Positions 1 through 11,909 of a DNA stretch of 64,000 nt are shown in pieces. Position 1 is the first letter of the stretch, and every line of letters begins with the position of its first letter. The position numbers were made by a program, and so were the translations under genes. Source of the stretch: Magicicada septendecula (taxonomy: Eukaryota; Arthropoda; Insecta; Hemiptera; Cicadidae); the NCBI GenBank assembly GCA_034769895.1, contig CM068368.1, forward strand, positions 339,597,076 through 339,661,075, read 5' to 3'. The notes beneath the pieces were generated by a model. That model was given only the letters and a program-made list of their open reading frames with translations, was not told the origin of the DNA and ran no database searches.

Positions 1-2450
1 AAATACAGGAGAATCGTGGAAGTACTTAAAAATCATGGGTACAAGGACTAGAGGAGCGACAATACGAAGATCATGATTATTTTTATTTCGAATACACAAC
101 ACATTTCTGCTCAAGACAAACTTTTCGGATGGCGTACCATCTTCCAAACTTTTAATGATCGGGGACAGATGCTCATCATTCCGCTGGTGAGTCGCGATGC
201 TAGTAAACGCTAGAGGAAACTCAGTAAGAATAGCATTAGTCGTCACGCCTGGGTTATCTTCTCCGACTGGGACATGATCAGAGGGAGCGTCGTCATCAGG
301 TCGGAACATGTGCGACAGGGTGTCTGCCACGACGTTTTGAGTACCACGAATATGTTGCACTTTAAAACTGAAATTACCCAACTTTAACACCCATCGCCCA
401 ATGCGTCCCAACTGTTTCGGGTGATTGAGAAGCCACGACAATGCCTGATTGTCGGTTTCTAAGAGAAACTCTTTATATTCTAAGAAAGGTCGAAATTTTT
501 CTAACGCAAAAATTACTGCAAGGCACTCAAGTTCGTAGGCAGAAAATTTCTTTTCCTGGTCAGTGAGTTTACGAGAAGCGTAGCAGATGGGAAGCCTACA
601 CTCACATTTCTCTTGGTAAAGAACAGCACCCAAGGCAACACTCGAGCTGTCGGTCTGGACGATAAAGGGTCGGGAAAAATCGACCAGCTGGAGGACCGGA
701 GGTTGTATAATGGCTTCCTTGAGAAGAGAAAACGCGGTCTGACACTCATCAGTCCAAAGGAATATAGCACCCTTCTTACGCAAGTTATTCAGCAGGGCGG
801 CGATCTCAGCGAATTTTTGGATAAACTTGTTGAAATAATTGACCATCCCAAGAAATCTGACAATGCCTTTGGCGTCGCGGGGTGACCGAAACTCACGAAT
901 GGCGCGAGTGCGCTCCAGGTCAATCATGACACCACGGGTAGACACGAGGTGCCCAAGGAATGAAAATTGCGTAACAGCGATTTCACTTTGTCGGGGTTAA
1001 CCGTGAGACCCGCATTTCTAAGCCTGGAGAAGGTCTGACGCAAATGATCCACATGTTCCTGGAAGCTGGAAGCCATATATATATTGCTATATATGACAAT
1101 ATCATCTAGATAATGGTAGATAAATTTGAATTTGACATCGTGAAAGACTTGTTCTAAAAGGTGACTGCAGATAGAACTACCTTGCGAAAGACCAAATGGC
1201 ACGCGTGTAAACTGATACAGGTTGAATGGCACTGCAAATGCAGTCAATGGTTTGGACTGTTCAGCAAGAGGAATATGGTGGAACGCCTGATTTAAATCCA
1301 CCACCGTAAAGATTTTTGCCTGAGCAAAGTAATGAAAAGCCCCATGTACATCTGGGAGAGGGACAGATTCAGGTGCGATGTTTTTGTTCAGCTGACGATA
1401 GTCGACAACTAACCTATGTTTGTTGTCACCCTTTGGGATCAGAAAGCACGGAGAAGAGTAGGCCTAAGTAGAAGGCTCAATGACTTTTTGTTCTAATAGT
1501 TTGTTTATTTGTTCCCGCATGGCATCCATCTTGGGAGGTGACAACTTATAGGGATAGAGCTTAATAACGGCGGGCTCAGTGACCTTGATTTCATATTTGA
1601 TGAGGTGGGTAAGGCCTAACTTGGTGCTTAAAACGTCAGGAAATTCTCTAATGAGCTGAGCAATGTCAGTACCTTGATTAGGGGCAAGATGGGATAAGTC
1701 GGGCGAAGTTTTGGTTCACGGCTTTGATGACGGGTTTGCTTTCTGACGTATCATACAACGGAAAATGATGCTGACGGTTAAATGTGAAGTAAACGGATTT
1801 GCCACGAATGTCACGAATGATCCCAGTCTTCCGAATGAAATCGGCGCCGAGAATGAGTCGCATACCAATATTTTTTTAAACTAACAAAGGGACACACCGG
1901 GAGAGAATCTGTGTATTTTAATCTTTACTGTAACACAACACACAATACTCCTCTGAAGTCGCTGTGGTACATTTTATACTAGTGTCTTGGGTTCTCTTAA
2001 CAAGAGCATGGGCACGCAATTTTAGAAAAGTATCATTATTTATAATGCTTCTAGTGGCACCCGAATCTAATAAAGCAGAAAGAGAATGTTTGCCAAAGTC
2101 CACGACCACGTACGGGAGATACACTTGATTAACAGCGGCCACCATAATTCTATTCCTTTTGCTTTTGCCAGACTCATTACACGCGTAGAATAGCACAATA
2201 TTGTTTTTTAAATTTAGAGTTGACAAACACTAAAGTGCGCTGAGGGCGTTTAGAGGTCTGAACATAATTAATCCGGGAAACACCCCTGTGATTTTGCACA
2301 GCCATGTTTCCCGGCACTATGCGTTTTTTTGAAGATGACTGGATATCATGGTCCTGCGGGGGGTAGTGCGCGTTGTGTGAACTGTGATGCATAGAAGTAT
2401 ACGGTCGGGATTGATTGGAAGAACGATGAGTTTTGTGACGATTTAAATGG
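1..2450 (-). pseudogene. Broken Ty3/Gypsy pol: protease, reverse transcriptase, RNase H
   Basis: This is the pol region of a Ty3/Gypsy LTR retrotransposon, read right to left. Seen in order: an aspartic protease with LLDSGATRS (about 2043-2085), a LILGADFI segment near 1840-1863, an RT with VDLNQAFHHIPL and the catalytic YLDD (about 1082-1118), then RNase H with TDSSSVALGAVL (near 640) and YELE (near 530). The first bases of the window correspond to the linker before integrase, so integrase should lie off the left edge. The copy is dead. There is an in-frame TAG at 1464-1466 in the RT, frameshifts near 1705 and near 960, and stops between protease and LGADFI around 1870-1915. A short basic stretch at 2177-2450 may be the end of gag or the start of pol, but no gag core or CCHC knuckle is visible. 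Which LTR it belonged to (3082-5634 or 6200-7197) is not settled. Confidence 0.85.
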
Positions 2451-3081
2451 TAAATAAATAAATAAAAAAAAAAATTAATAATAAAAATATAAAAAAAAAC
2501 GAAAGTAAGTAAGTACTTTAAATCGCACGATTAAACCAAATACCCCTGAACTAACTCATAATAGTAATGAGAATTAAATTAAGAAAATCTAACTAAATAA
2601 GTAATTAAAAATCTGAATGTAATTACATACCATAAATCGCTATCACACATATAAACATAACCACATGTCTCTCACAATTCAACAATTAAATAATCTAAAC
2701 CAACAATGAATCTAATTAAATGTAATATTATCCTATATATTGTAATAGACCGATGTTACGTTTGTAAATGCCCTACGTTGTTGTCATCAATTTGTAAAGT
2801 ATCGATAATTCGAGTTTATAATGTTTATAATGGGAGAGTGTCTTACTCACCAGTTCGGCCGTTCAAATTCGTATTTTCCGCCTCAACGTCGGGTTGGCCA
2901 ACTCTTCTTAGTAAACCAAAATTGTAAAGTTTACTATTTTATATTTTGTGCTCAAATTTTAAATATTAGTTAAATAAATCAAACATACTGTTTAATGCTG
3001 CTATTATGTTTATTAACAATTATTAATGGGTTCGAATTCTACAATTTCCTTTAAATTATAAATTTTATTTTTGCGCCGGCA
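2451..3081 (-). other. Non-coding leader-like DNA between Gypsy pol and LTR-like block
   Basis: AT-rich sequence with A-rich runs and no supportable ORF on the minus strand. It sits where gag would be expected for the pol at 1-2450. Gag is therefore deleted, decayed beyond recognition, or was never part of this copy. At its right edge (3073-3081) the minus strand reads TGCCGGCGC, a degenerate primer-binding-site-like stretch directly next to the LTR-like block. Confidence 0.4.
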
Positions 3082-5634
3082 TGTTTAATTATTCGCGGTT
3101 GGTTGTTCTGTCCAGCCGTATATCGAGACTCTCGTTGATGGTTGTTGACAATTTCGTTTATTTATAAGCTCAGGTCGAAGTTCTTGTGACTACAGAAAAT
3201 GTTGTTAAATGGACTAATAAAAGTACAAATTTTTACAAATACCATATAAATATTATAGAACAGGTGATATACTTATAATTACAGTGGTAAACTATAGCTA
3301 CGGGAATTAGCGGTTGGAGGTTATCTACGTTTAGTAACTTTTACGTTTTAAAACATATTTCTTAAAAATAAATGTTGGATTGAGATAGTTATTCAATTTG
3401 AGGTGTTTGTTAAATAAAATCAAATTCAAGTGTTTATTAAAAGTGATAAGTGATGTGGAAAGTGTAAGTCACTTATGGTTGATTTCCTTGTGTTTTTTCT
3501 GTGAAGTCGTATTTAAAATATACTTAACAAGCCTTCGTCTCTGCTATCCAGGGTAATAATTCTCTCGAATACTGCTGCTTGTCCTTTTTTGGGTGTTTCG
3601 GTTAATTCCGGGTTTCAATTTTCGTAGTTCTCTGGTTAAGATGTTTATTTTCCATCAGTCATCCGGCTTATGGCAGGTTCCATTGTTCATTTATGTGTTT
3701 CATATATTTTCTTCCTTCAGTTGTTTCGTAATCCAATCTTGGGATTCTTCAGCAATCCTCCTGGTTAATTTTAATTTCTTCTGGTAAATTTATTAATTCG
3801 TTAGTATTAGTGTTACTTCTGGGTTTTAGTTTATTAGTTTGAACATTACTTTTGATTAATTTTGTTGAATTAATTCTTTTTTATTCTTTGTGGTTTTAAT
3901 ACATCTGCCCTCATCAAGCTCTAATAATGGAATGATACAATTTATTAACGGTTTTTTTCTAACAAGGTTTCGTTGTTATGGCAACTCTCCTTCCAAACAC
4001 TAGTTCCCATTGGTTGATAATTTATAACATTGTTATATAAACTAACGTTTTTCTATGCAAAATTATTAAAAATCTTTAACTTATTATTACTCCCTTATAC
4101 TACCTGTAATCTCAAATACAATAATACCCTTAGTTTGTTTTTTGTTTACAAATTATTTTGATACCTCACAAGTTTACCTTTTGTCAAATTATAACAGATT
4201 ACTATTTTTTCATTTGGTTTTTCTTTTGTTAAGTACATTTAAACTAATTATTATCTATCCAGTTTTGTATCCTACACTATTATTATGAAACCTAAACAGA
4301 TTATACACTTTATTTTATCAATGGCTATTGCTTTATCTTAAATTTCACAAATTTCTGGTTATCAGTTTTAGGCCTAATGCCTAGAGTTTATAATTCACCT
4401 ACCCTATACTCATTACAATTGTTTATGGTCATTTTTGTTAATTTTATATGTTACTAAACATAATTACTGTAACAAACTAACTTAAATCATAACATTTGAT
4501 TAATTTTAATCATCATATAATATAATATAACTACTTAATAACTCTTTTTAGGCCCATGCCTGTATCTAAAGTTTACATGTGTTTAAACGGTTTTGTTTAA
4601 CATAATTTGCACCATAATAATATTTTGGTTAATTACATTCAAAGAAACCTATAACAAAATTGAACATTAAATATGCACTAATATTTCCTTATAAACTCAC
4701 TTTAGAGAATATAGTCTCTAACTCCCTTTACTGTATTCAACCTAACATATTAGTCTTTTATACTTATTTGCAATGTGGTTAATATAACTTTGTTAATTTT
4801 ATTCATTAACCATAAAACAATATATCCCTTATCATCCTTATACTATACTACCAAACGTCTTTAACATAATGTGATACAATTTCCAGTGGTTTGTTTCCCA
4901 CAAATATTCTTATATTTTAATACAATCTTTCCTTTTTCATTACACTAGGCCCGTGATTACTTATAACTGTCCCTTGTAATTTATACTGTTTACTTATTAT
5001 ATGTGGGTTAATAGATTACTTATAATCTATTATTACAAGTTTATTTCTTTATTTCTGACTACACTGCACTTTCTTAACTAGTGTGTTTATGTAGTTCATT
5101 TATTAACACTGGGTCCTATAATGGTTCATTATTGATTATTATTTCTCTTATTCATTTATCACTTTTTCATGTATTTATTATCACTGGGTCCTATCAATGT
5201 TTATTACTTATCACCGCTTTCCTAATGAATTATTGTTACTCAAGTTGATTTTATATTAGTGTCTTTTGATAGTTTACTTCAAAAGTAATTTGTTCAGTAT
5301 ATTTGTTTTTACATTTCATTTTCTTTTTATCTTTCCTATAGGTTACATATTATTTATTTTCCTATCTAATATTGTACTTTTATTTATATATTGTTCTTTT
5401 TAACACTTGGGTGCTTATAACTGTTGTTATATTGTGGCTTGAATTATTTTCTTTGCTTCACTTTATCCAATCTATTGGGTCTAGTCATCGTCATGGTCTT
5501 TGTCTAAGTCAAAATTAGTTAGTGGTGTTGTTCTATCACTCCTCTTTTAATAATTTTTTTATTTTCCTTTAGTATACAGCTTTTCTTCCATTAATTATAC
5601 TTGTAAACTTTGTGCTATCGTAGGCCACGTTACA
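3082..5634 (-). repeat. Long AT-rich LTR-like block (minus orientation)
   Basis: A 2.55 kb AT-rich block that on the minus strand begins TGTAACG and ends TTAAACA, immediately followed by TGCCGGCGC. It resembles the block at 44083-46781 read on the plus strand. Both begin TGT(A/T)AC, carry early repeats of the type GACTATGACGA/GACCATGACGA, end in AAACA, and are followed by a primer-binding-like site and then an (A/T)TTTAAAGGA-type segment. The best shared piece is a promoter-like module: CCAAT (4009-4013, as ATTGG on plus) and GTTGCCATAACAAC (3972-3985, minus). Inference: 5' LTR of a Gypsy-like element. No second copy of the LTR is in the window, so the call rests on these internal signs only. 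Confidence 0.45.
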
Positions 5635-6180
5635 TAATGTATAACTCCAAATAAACTCTAACTAATAATTAACAAATAACTCCAACAATATAATAACAAA
5701 TAACAATAATAAATAACAAAGATATAACTTCATTTGCTAGTACCTGAAATTATAAATATTTAAACATGTGCGTCACACATCACATCATGCATCACACATG
5801 TTCCGACAAATATGTACTCGATCCATACAACTCCGAACATGAACACCGCCTTGACATGTTTCCTAGTTCAGGAAACCCTCATCAGTATTTAACTAAAGTT
5901 TTGAAATAATTTTAAGCCACTAATCATTCTAACTTTTGAAATACGTGTGTTCTGATCAGCAGTGACAATCGGAACAAGCCTAAATGTTTCTTGATAACCG
6001 CCCACAAAATTATAACTACACAATGGTATTAAATTACAAGTCACATGTTGAATTATATTTATAGCTCAATATGGAACAGTAACGGAATTCGTATCCGGTG
6101 AATTTTAATTTTTTATTTTAACAACAGCAGAGTAGCGCAATTTGTAAACCCCCCTTTGGTCAGGGTGACAACACTGGGAA
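5635..6180. other. Non-coding AT-rich stretch between two LTR-like blocks
   Basis: No gene is seen. The minus strand has a hairpin-like motif at 5853-5885 (CTGATGAGG, stem TTTCCT/AGGAAA, then ATGTC) resembling the two tandem hairpins at 11961-12178. By position this may be the leader of the element whose LTR is at 6200-7197. Confidence 0.35.
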
Positions 6181-6197
6181 CCCAAAGTGGGCTGCCA
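6181..6197 (-). promoter_or_regulatory. Putative primer binding site next to LTR-like block
   Basis: The minus strand reads TGGCAGCCCACTTTGGG two bases after the presumed LTR end. A TGG start and placement 2 nt inside the LTR are typical of tRNA primer sites in LTR retrotransposons. The matching tRNA was not identified. Confidence 0.5.
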
Positions 6198-6199
6198 TA

Positions 6200-7197
6200 T
6201 GTAAAACACGTAACACGTGGTAATAATAAATAATAATTTATTCAAACGACACAAATTTATCACGATGAAAAGAGAGCAACTAGGGCTCCTGACTTTAAAA
6301 TTTTTCTACAATAGCTTTACATTACATATGTATATCATAAAAGATTCACATTACTGTCTCTTTTAAGAGCATTACTAAATTACTTTAATAGGTGCACCTT
6401 ATTATTTTTTTTTTTTACTTTAAATTCTATAAATTGAGACTAACTGTACGATTCACATTAAGTATACATCAATTACTTATTTCCTACTCTCTAGTCACGT
6501 CTATGTCACCATGCCGCACACGACACTACGACACTACATGTGCAGGTCTTAACAGACTCAATTTTCAGGACAAAGTTTGTTAACACCTGTTTTATTATTT
6601 AAAATTATGCATAAAATAGTATTTCCCAGATTTCACTCTCCGACTCTTGAAAAATTGCGATCACTATGGTAGGTTGTTGAATGAGGAAACTTGTATTGCG
6701 ATTTAGGCCCCCAAAATGTATGAATGGTTTGAGGTCACCTGATAGTCCTCCGATACTCCGGCTTTCCTACGATGAAGGCACACGTCGAGAGATGTCCACA
6801 AGTCGTGAAAAGGTAACGTCCGTGACTACTTGAGTAAATGAAGAACGGTGCCAAAAGCACAGTTTTCCGAACACGCACCGTTTGCTGGACTGAAGTTCAA
6901 ACAAGCAGTTTTCACGTCTTATTCGTGCATACACCTGCAGCCTCGTAAGGCAGAACAAATTACACAGACGTGATGGCAACAGTCAGGAGGCCTCGCTCTC
7001 TCGCTACTGACTACTTACAACAGGGAATCGGTGATAGGTAAGCATGTCACTACAGACCAACGTGAGATAACGCGCGTCCTACATTCAACTACGTATCAAC
7101 GTCACGCCGATCGCCACACACAGTGACCAAGCCCACCCCTGTGAGGCACATGTTTAGATAAGATAGGGGGGGAGACGAAATGTAACAAACCGTTACA
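6200..7197 (-). repeat. Putative 5' LTR, 998 bp (minus orientation)
   Basis: On the minus strand the block starts TGTAACGG and ends GTGTTTTACA, giving TG...CA ends with a short imperfect inverted repeat. It is followed by a 2-nt spacer and a primer-binding-like site. An AATAAA lies close to its minus-strand 3' end (near 6240), as expected for an R/U5 poly(A) signal. It is more GC-balanced than the neighbouring block. The partner LTR would lie off the left edge, so target duplications cannot be tested. Alternative: an unrelated repeat with chance termini. Confidence 0.5.
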
Positions 7198-9343
7198 GTT
7201 CTATGTCAGCTAAGTTAATTTAAGCTTTTATATAAGAATAAATTTTTAATTTTTAGCTAATGTATAAGCATCTACAAATTCTAGTCAGTGTTCATAGCTT
7301 TTCAACATAAGAAATACAGTAATTCGCTGACTTATTACAAATTAAATAATTTATTGCTTATGTTTGGAATAGTAAATATATTTAGTATTTTGTTTATTCT
7401 TTGTTGAAGGGAATAAATAAATATCCCTTTATGTAAATAAATAGTTGTTTGCTATCAGCAAACTAAGTTTATTAACTTATTATGTTATATAATTATAACG
7501 TATCAAATCCACGAAATAAGTAGGAAGATCTCCCAATCTTAACGAATACTTCTCAGTAACGATCTTTTCATTTGAATATTGACTTCTGTTATTCGGCTAA
7601 CTAGCTTTTTAGTATAAGTAACGGTTTATGTTATATCATATTATTATTTTATGCCATTCCGTAAAGATAAATAGAGTACATTGTCAATATTAATAACAAC
7701 TATAAACAAAAGTTATTAAATATTCTATAAAATTGAATTTAAAACAAATAATTTTGTAAGCGGATGTTGATTTATACCAACAGTGATAAAAATTTCCGTA
7801 AGAAAAAGTATGCAAAAAGCACTTGGTCAGTCATCAAATGAAATACATGAAAACATGTTTGCATCTATGTTCGTGTATCAGATTAGATTCTCTCAGATAC
7901 ATGGTACCTAACTTATTTGTTGTCTACAGCAGTTGGTAGCATTGGGTTAGTCAACTCTTCTTGCATATTTACGTTTCACCTCGTAATCTTATGTTCTCTG
8001 TCATCGTACGCTACCCTCTATAAATGTATTCTACTTTATTTCCAAACACTCGATTAACATTGTTTCCTATTTCTTGTTCAGAATAGTGTACAAGCATACT
8101 ATTTCTTTCCACTTGGCTCAAAATTATTATTATTTACTTGTCGTTATTCATTAAAAATAGGTACTCATCATTTTTCATCTATTTCTGAATTTTAAAATAT
8201 TTTTTGACATTAATCTCTTAACATTTGGTTTATAATAAACAGACAAACTGTAAGGAGACTGTCGGCATTCAGTAAATGCCCAACTAATTAACTGAACATA
8301 ACAACTAATTCAACATGTGTAGTTTATATTCTTCTGGCATTGTCTAGTAGTGTGCACAAATGGTATTCCCGTGCAGAGCAACAAAACTGTAAAAGTTATA
8401 AGTTTACTAATTGTGAAGTAATAACTTACTCAACATAGATCAATCTTAAGTACAAAGTGTGACTAGCTGGTGAAAATATTCATTATCTCAGAAGCATATT
8501 GTTACCTTGCTTTCTTATATTTTTAAGGGCCTTTTTGTTTTTGGTCCTAACAATTTAATGTATACTTTAAATCTAATTAAAATGTTTAGAAAGAAATTCT
8601 GCATGTACATCAGAAACAATCTATGGTGGGGTATGATGTAAGATCTATGGTACCATTTTTGTGAATTAAGACGCCCGTTGTAGTGATCACAACGTCGTTA
8701 TGTGATATTCCCTGTACTAGTGCAACTTTCTACATCCTGGAATGTGTCCTGATGTCTCTTCTTGATACATAATTTCACAGTTTCCCTAAGATTGTGGTAA
8801 CTGCCAAAATACGTCGTGCGATACAAATTAACTTTAATGGGGGGAACTACATTGTGAAACGGTATACAAATTATTCTGGAATTACTAATCTTTTACAAAA
8901 TTAACTCAGAAATAATAAAAACTTTTATCTAAAGACATCTAATCAGCCTAAATCCATCTGTGAAATGTTTCACGGTAAAATAATAATGGTAAATGTAAAA
9001 TTACGTCTAGAATATTTAAACATTCTCTGATTTAGGAAAAATTAAAATACATAATTTGTTGTAATTATGCCTAAAAAATAATTATTTAAATTTATTTAAT
9101 TACTAATTATTTAATTGAAAATGTAACCATTCGGAATGTGAGTCTCAATACGGACGAGTGTTACAACAGTTACAATGAATGTCTAAGACATTTATGGATA
9201 ATCCGAGATCTTTTGTGTGTAGTAAAAATGCTCTTACCAAATTTATGATACACTGAGATCCACGATTAAATGTATCACCTTCCTACTTATTGGCAATGAC
9301 TGTCAAATCAACTTGTTCACTCAAGGATCTTCAGTACAAAGGA
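7198..9343. other. AT-rich non-coding DNA
   Basis: No ORF of interest, RNA gene or clear repeat. It lies to the left of (3' of) the last obst-B exon found and may be part of a further intron of that gene. Confidence 0.5.
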
Positions 9344-9885
9344 CCTCAGTAAAGTTCAATAGACACTACAAACTAAAGTAAACAAAATTTGAATTTCTAG
9401 ACTCGACCAAGTCTGTAAAGTAAGGTAAACGTACCAAACACCTACCATCCCCGATGTACTCATCCTATTGAATCATACAAGCATTTGGTAATTTATAAAA
9501 TGCCAAGTAATTTGAATTTATAAAATATCCACACCAGTAATCGACGTTTTGTAGGTATATAAATGGCAACAATATTACCATTAAATGGCATAATTGAAGG
9601 AGCGAAGCGAGTTTCAGTTTTAACTCGACCGTTTGGTATTTGTCTATTTCGGTTATGTCTCACGATAAGCATTAACAGATTTTCGAAAAACTTGGTAGCA
9701 TATCCATACATGGAACCTACAAAACTATTGTTTTTGAGACTGATTCCAAAAGAATTGGTTGGCAGAGGGAAAAAATGTGAGATGGAAATTTTGAATAAAA
9801 ATTGCAACATGGCGATGTGGAGTATCAAATTAAACATAGTTTCAACCAGAATTTGAATATAGTGTTCAATTTTGGATATTTCGAA
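9344..9885. repeat. Direct repeat copy 1, interrupted by ~314 bp insert
   Basis: 9344-9505 matches 9953-10116, and 9820-9885 matches 10118-10188, all in the same orientation. Copy 1 is split by about 314 bp (9506-9819) that copy 2 lacks. The insert carries overlapping open frames on both strands (plus 9563-9856, minus 9493-9921). No family is recognised for either, and overlapping antisense frames of this size can arise by chance in a short stretch. Confidence 0.7.
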
Positions 9886-9952
9886 ATTGTGGGGACTCAG
9901 GGTACATACAGTGTACAACAATTTTGAAAAATCGCAAAAATCGAAGAGAGAT

Positions 9953-10188
9953 CCTCAATAAAGTTCAAGAGAGACTACAAACTAAAGTAAACAAAGTTTA
10001 AATTTCTAGACTCGACCAAATCTATAAAGTAAGGTAAACATACCAAACACCTACCATCCCCGATATACTCATCCAATTGAATCATGAAAAGCATTTGGTA
10101 ATTTATAAAATGCAAATATAATATCAAATTAAGTATAATTTTAGCCACAGTCTGAATACAGTGCTTACGTATCAAAATTTAAAAATTT
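9953..10188. repeat. Direct repeat copy 2, uninterrupted
   Basis: Second copy of the unit at 9344-9885, with scattered substitutions. The two halves that are separated in copy 1 are contiguous here at about 10117, which defines the insertion in copy 1 (or a deletion in copy 2). Confidence 0.7.
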
Positions 10189-11144
10189 TAGGAAACCATA
10201 AAATGTATTAAAATTTTGAAGCAGTCGTAAAACTTCAACCCGAACACAGAATAAATGAAATTATGTTAACCTAAACCGTATGTAGTGTTTGTTTTTGAAA
10301 ATTGTTATCTTTAGGGGCAACTCGAGCCAAAAATGTAGGTCAAATTCTTGCAAAAATTGTTAACGTCTGAGTGAGTTCTGCGGCTTACTAGTTTACAATA
10401 AAACAACTTCGTCATAATTACTACGACATAATCATCAACTTGCAAAGATTACGTACTAATATCAGTTTCAGTTTACAACTTAAACCGTAGTTTCCGCAGC
10501 TTGCTCAAAACCCAGCTACTGTTGCGCTATATTCCATAATTTGTTACAGCTAACTTGTGCTTAACGCTTAACGCATTTCCCATATTTCATTATTATTCTC
10601 TGATTCTGTCACATGGTAGTTCTGACAGAACGCCGGGTCATTTTTAATATGATGCTCCTCCTTGCAATTCGTACACATTTGAGTAAAGCCTGACTACTTA
10701 CTTAAATGTCATCTGTTGCCTACTTAAGTTTTCAGATACAGAAAAGCTCAAATTGGCATTTTACTTATGAAATGTCAGCTATGTTACTATTTACCTTATT
10801 CTTATACAGCTCACTCAGTTTCGTCCGGAACTGAACGCGTTTCCTGTCTACAATAACTAATAATAAAAACAGGTATCACAGCTTAAATTTCGGAAATTAT
10901 TTGTTTGTTCTAAGACATAATCACCAGTTATAAAAAACCTAATTCTTGTTACATTAATAATTAGTTATCAACTATTATTATCTATTGATTTGAAAAGACT
11001 TTAAAATTAAGGCGCTAAAAGAAATGTTCACGGCCTGAGCTAATTGTTTGCCGACAAGATTCTGACATAATATTATGGACTAAAATGTTTTCAAAACAAC
11101 GCACGAAATGTTTACGTATAAGTATGAGTGTGACGTATACTAAC
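10189..11144. other. Intron-like DNA downstream of obst-B exon 3
   Basis: No coding signal found. The donor at 11144 (GTTAGT on minus) opens this stretch, so it is intronic if the gene continues to a further exon. The expected exon beginning with the rest of a split Cys codon was searched for by eye and not found in the window. Confidence 0.5.
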
Positions 11145-11340
11145 CATTCAGGTACATTCTTGGACCAGTCGCAGTTCTTAGTGACGTCATTGAACACCTG
11201 ACCGCGTTTGCAGCCGTTGCGTCGCGGCGTCTCCCCATTGATACACACGTAGAAGAATTGGCAATCTTCAGGGTCAGCGTACCGTGGATGTTGTTGGCCT
11301 TCTCCCTCGCTCACCGCTGGACATGTGAATTTGAATACCT
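11145..11340 (-). CDS. obst-B: obstructor-B, exon with third chitin-binding domain
   Basis: This exon encodes the third peritrophin-A (ChtBD2) domain of a secreted cuticular chitin-binding protein. It begins after a good acceptor (TTTTCCAG on minus) with AG GTA TTC, which joins in phase 1 to the previous exon's last G to give Glu followed by VFKFTCP. Seen in the domain: CPAVSEGEGQQHPRYADPED, then CQFFYVCING, the first five cysteines and aromatic residues in normal spacing. The exon ends ...VPE plus TG before the donor GTTAGT. The sixth cysteine is therefore split by a phase-2 intron and completed by the next exon; read straight through it appears falsely as Trp. HPRYADPEDCQFFYVCING is highly characteristic of obstructor-B/CPAP3 domain 3. 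Role by family: binding chitin in the procuticle. The following exon was not found in the window. Confidence 0.92.
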
Positions 11341-11869
11341 CTGGAAAATCACAAAACCATATTCATTATTACAGAAGCATAGTCAGCAACTTATGGTGTG
11401 TATAGTAATGATCTGTCATATGTCTACATGGTTCGAGATGACAACTATACGGAAAATGTCTTCAGTCGCTACATAATGTCACACTTGTCTGTTAATTGTT
11501 GTCTACTGGAGACAGTGAAATTTGGTGTTTCCAACGCAGAGACCTTCCGCAGCCCTTCCTCTCCGAGTGCTCGAATAGGCTTGCACATATTCATGGTAAA
11601 TGTGTTTTTATTTTGTATTCATTTTTAATTTAAAATTATTTTTAATATTTGCCGCAGAAATAAACCAAGGAGAATGCCTAGGAAACACTGTAGAGAAAGT
11701 GTAGGGAAGGGAATTACTAACACAGATGCGGGCAGAGAAACGTATAAATAAACAGAGAAAACAAAGATACATACAAAGGTTTTAAAACGAAACACTTGGT
11801 ACATTTTTTAAAACTTTGTATTAATATGTTTCACCAAGTGCCCAACGAGTCATCAATCAATATCGTGAA

Positions 11870-11870
<1 letters not shown>
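11341..11870. other. Intronic DNA, no gene seen
   Basis: Start of the 24.8 kb intron between the domain-2 and domain-3 exons of obst-B. Short ORFs here have no recognisable features. Confidence 0.6.

Positions 11871-11871
<1 letters not shown>

Positions 11872-11907
<36 letters not shown>
11872..11907. repeat. (TA)n microsatellite
   Basis: About 18 TA units, directly before the first copy of the tandem hairpin-bearing repeat. Confidence 0.95.

Positions 11908-11909
<2 letters not shown>

Noticed and set aside
9493..9921. A real protein gene in the 9.5 kb insert
   Set aside because: Frames on both strands overlap, neither resembles a known family, and there is no splice or promoter support.
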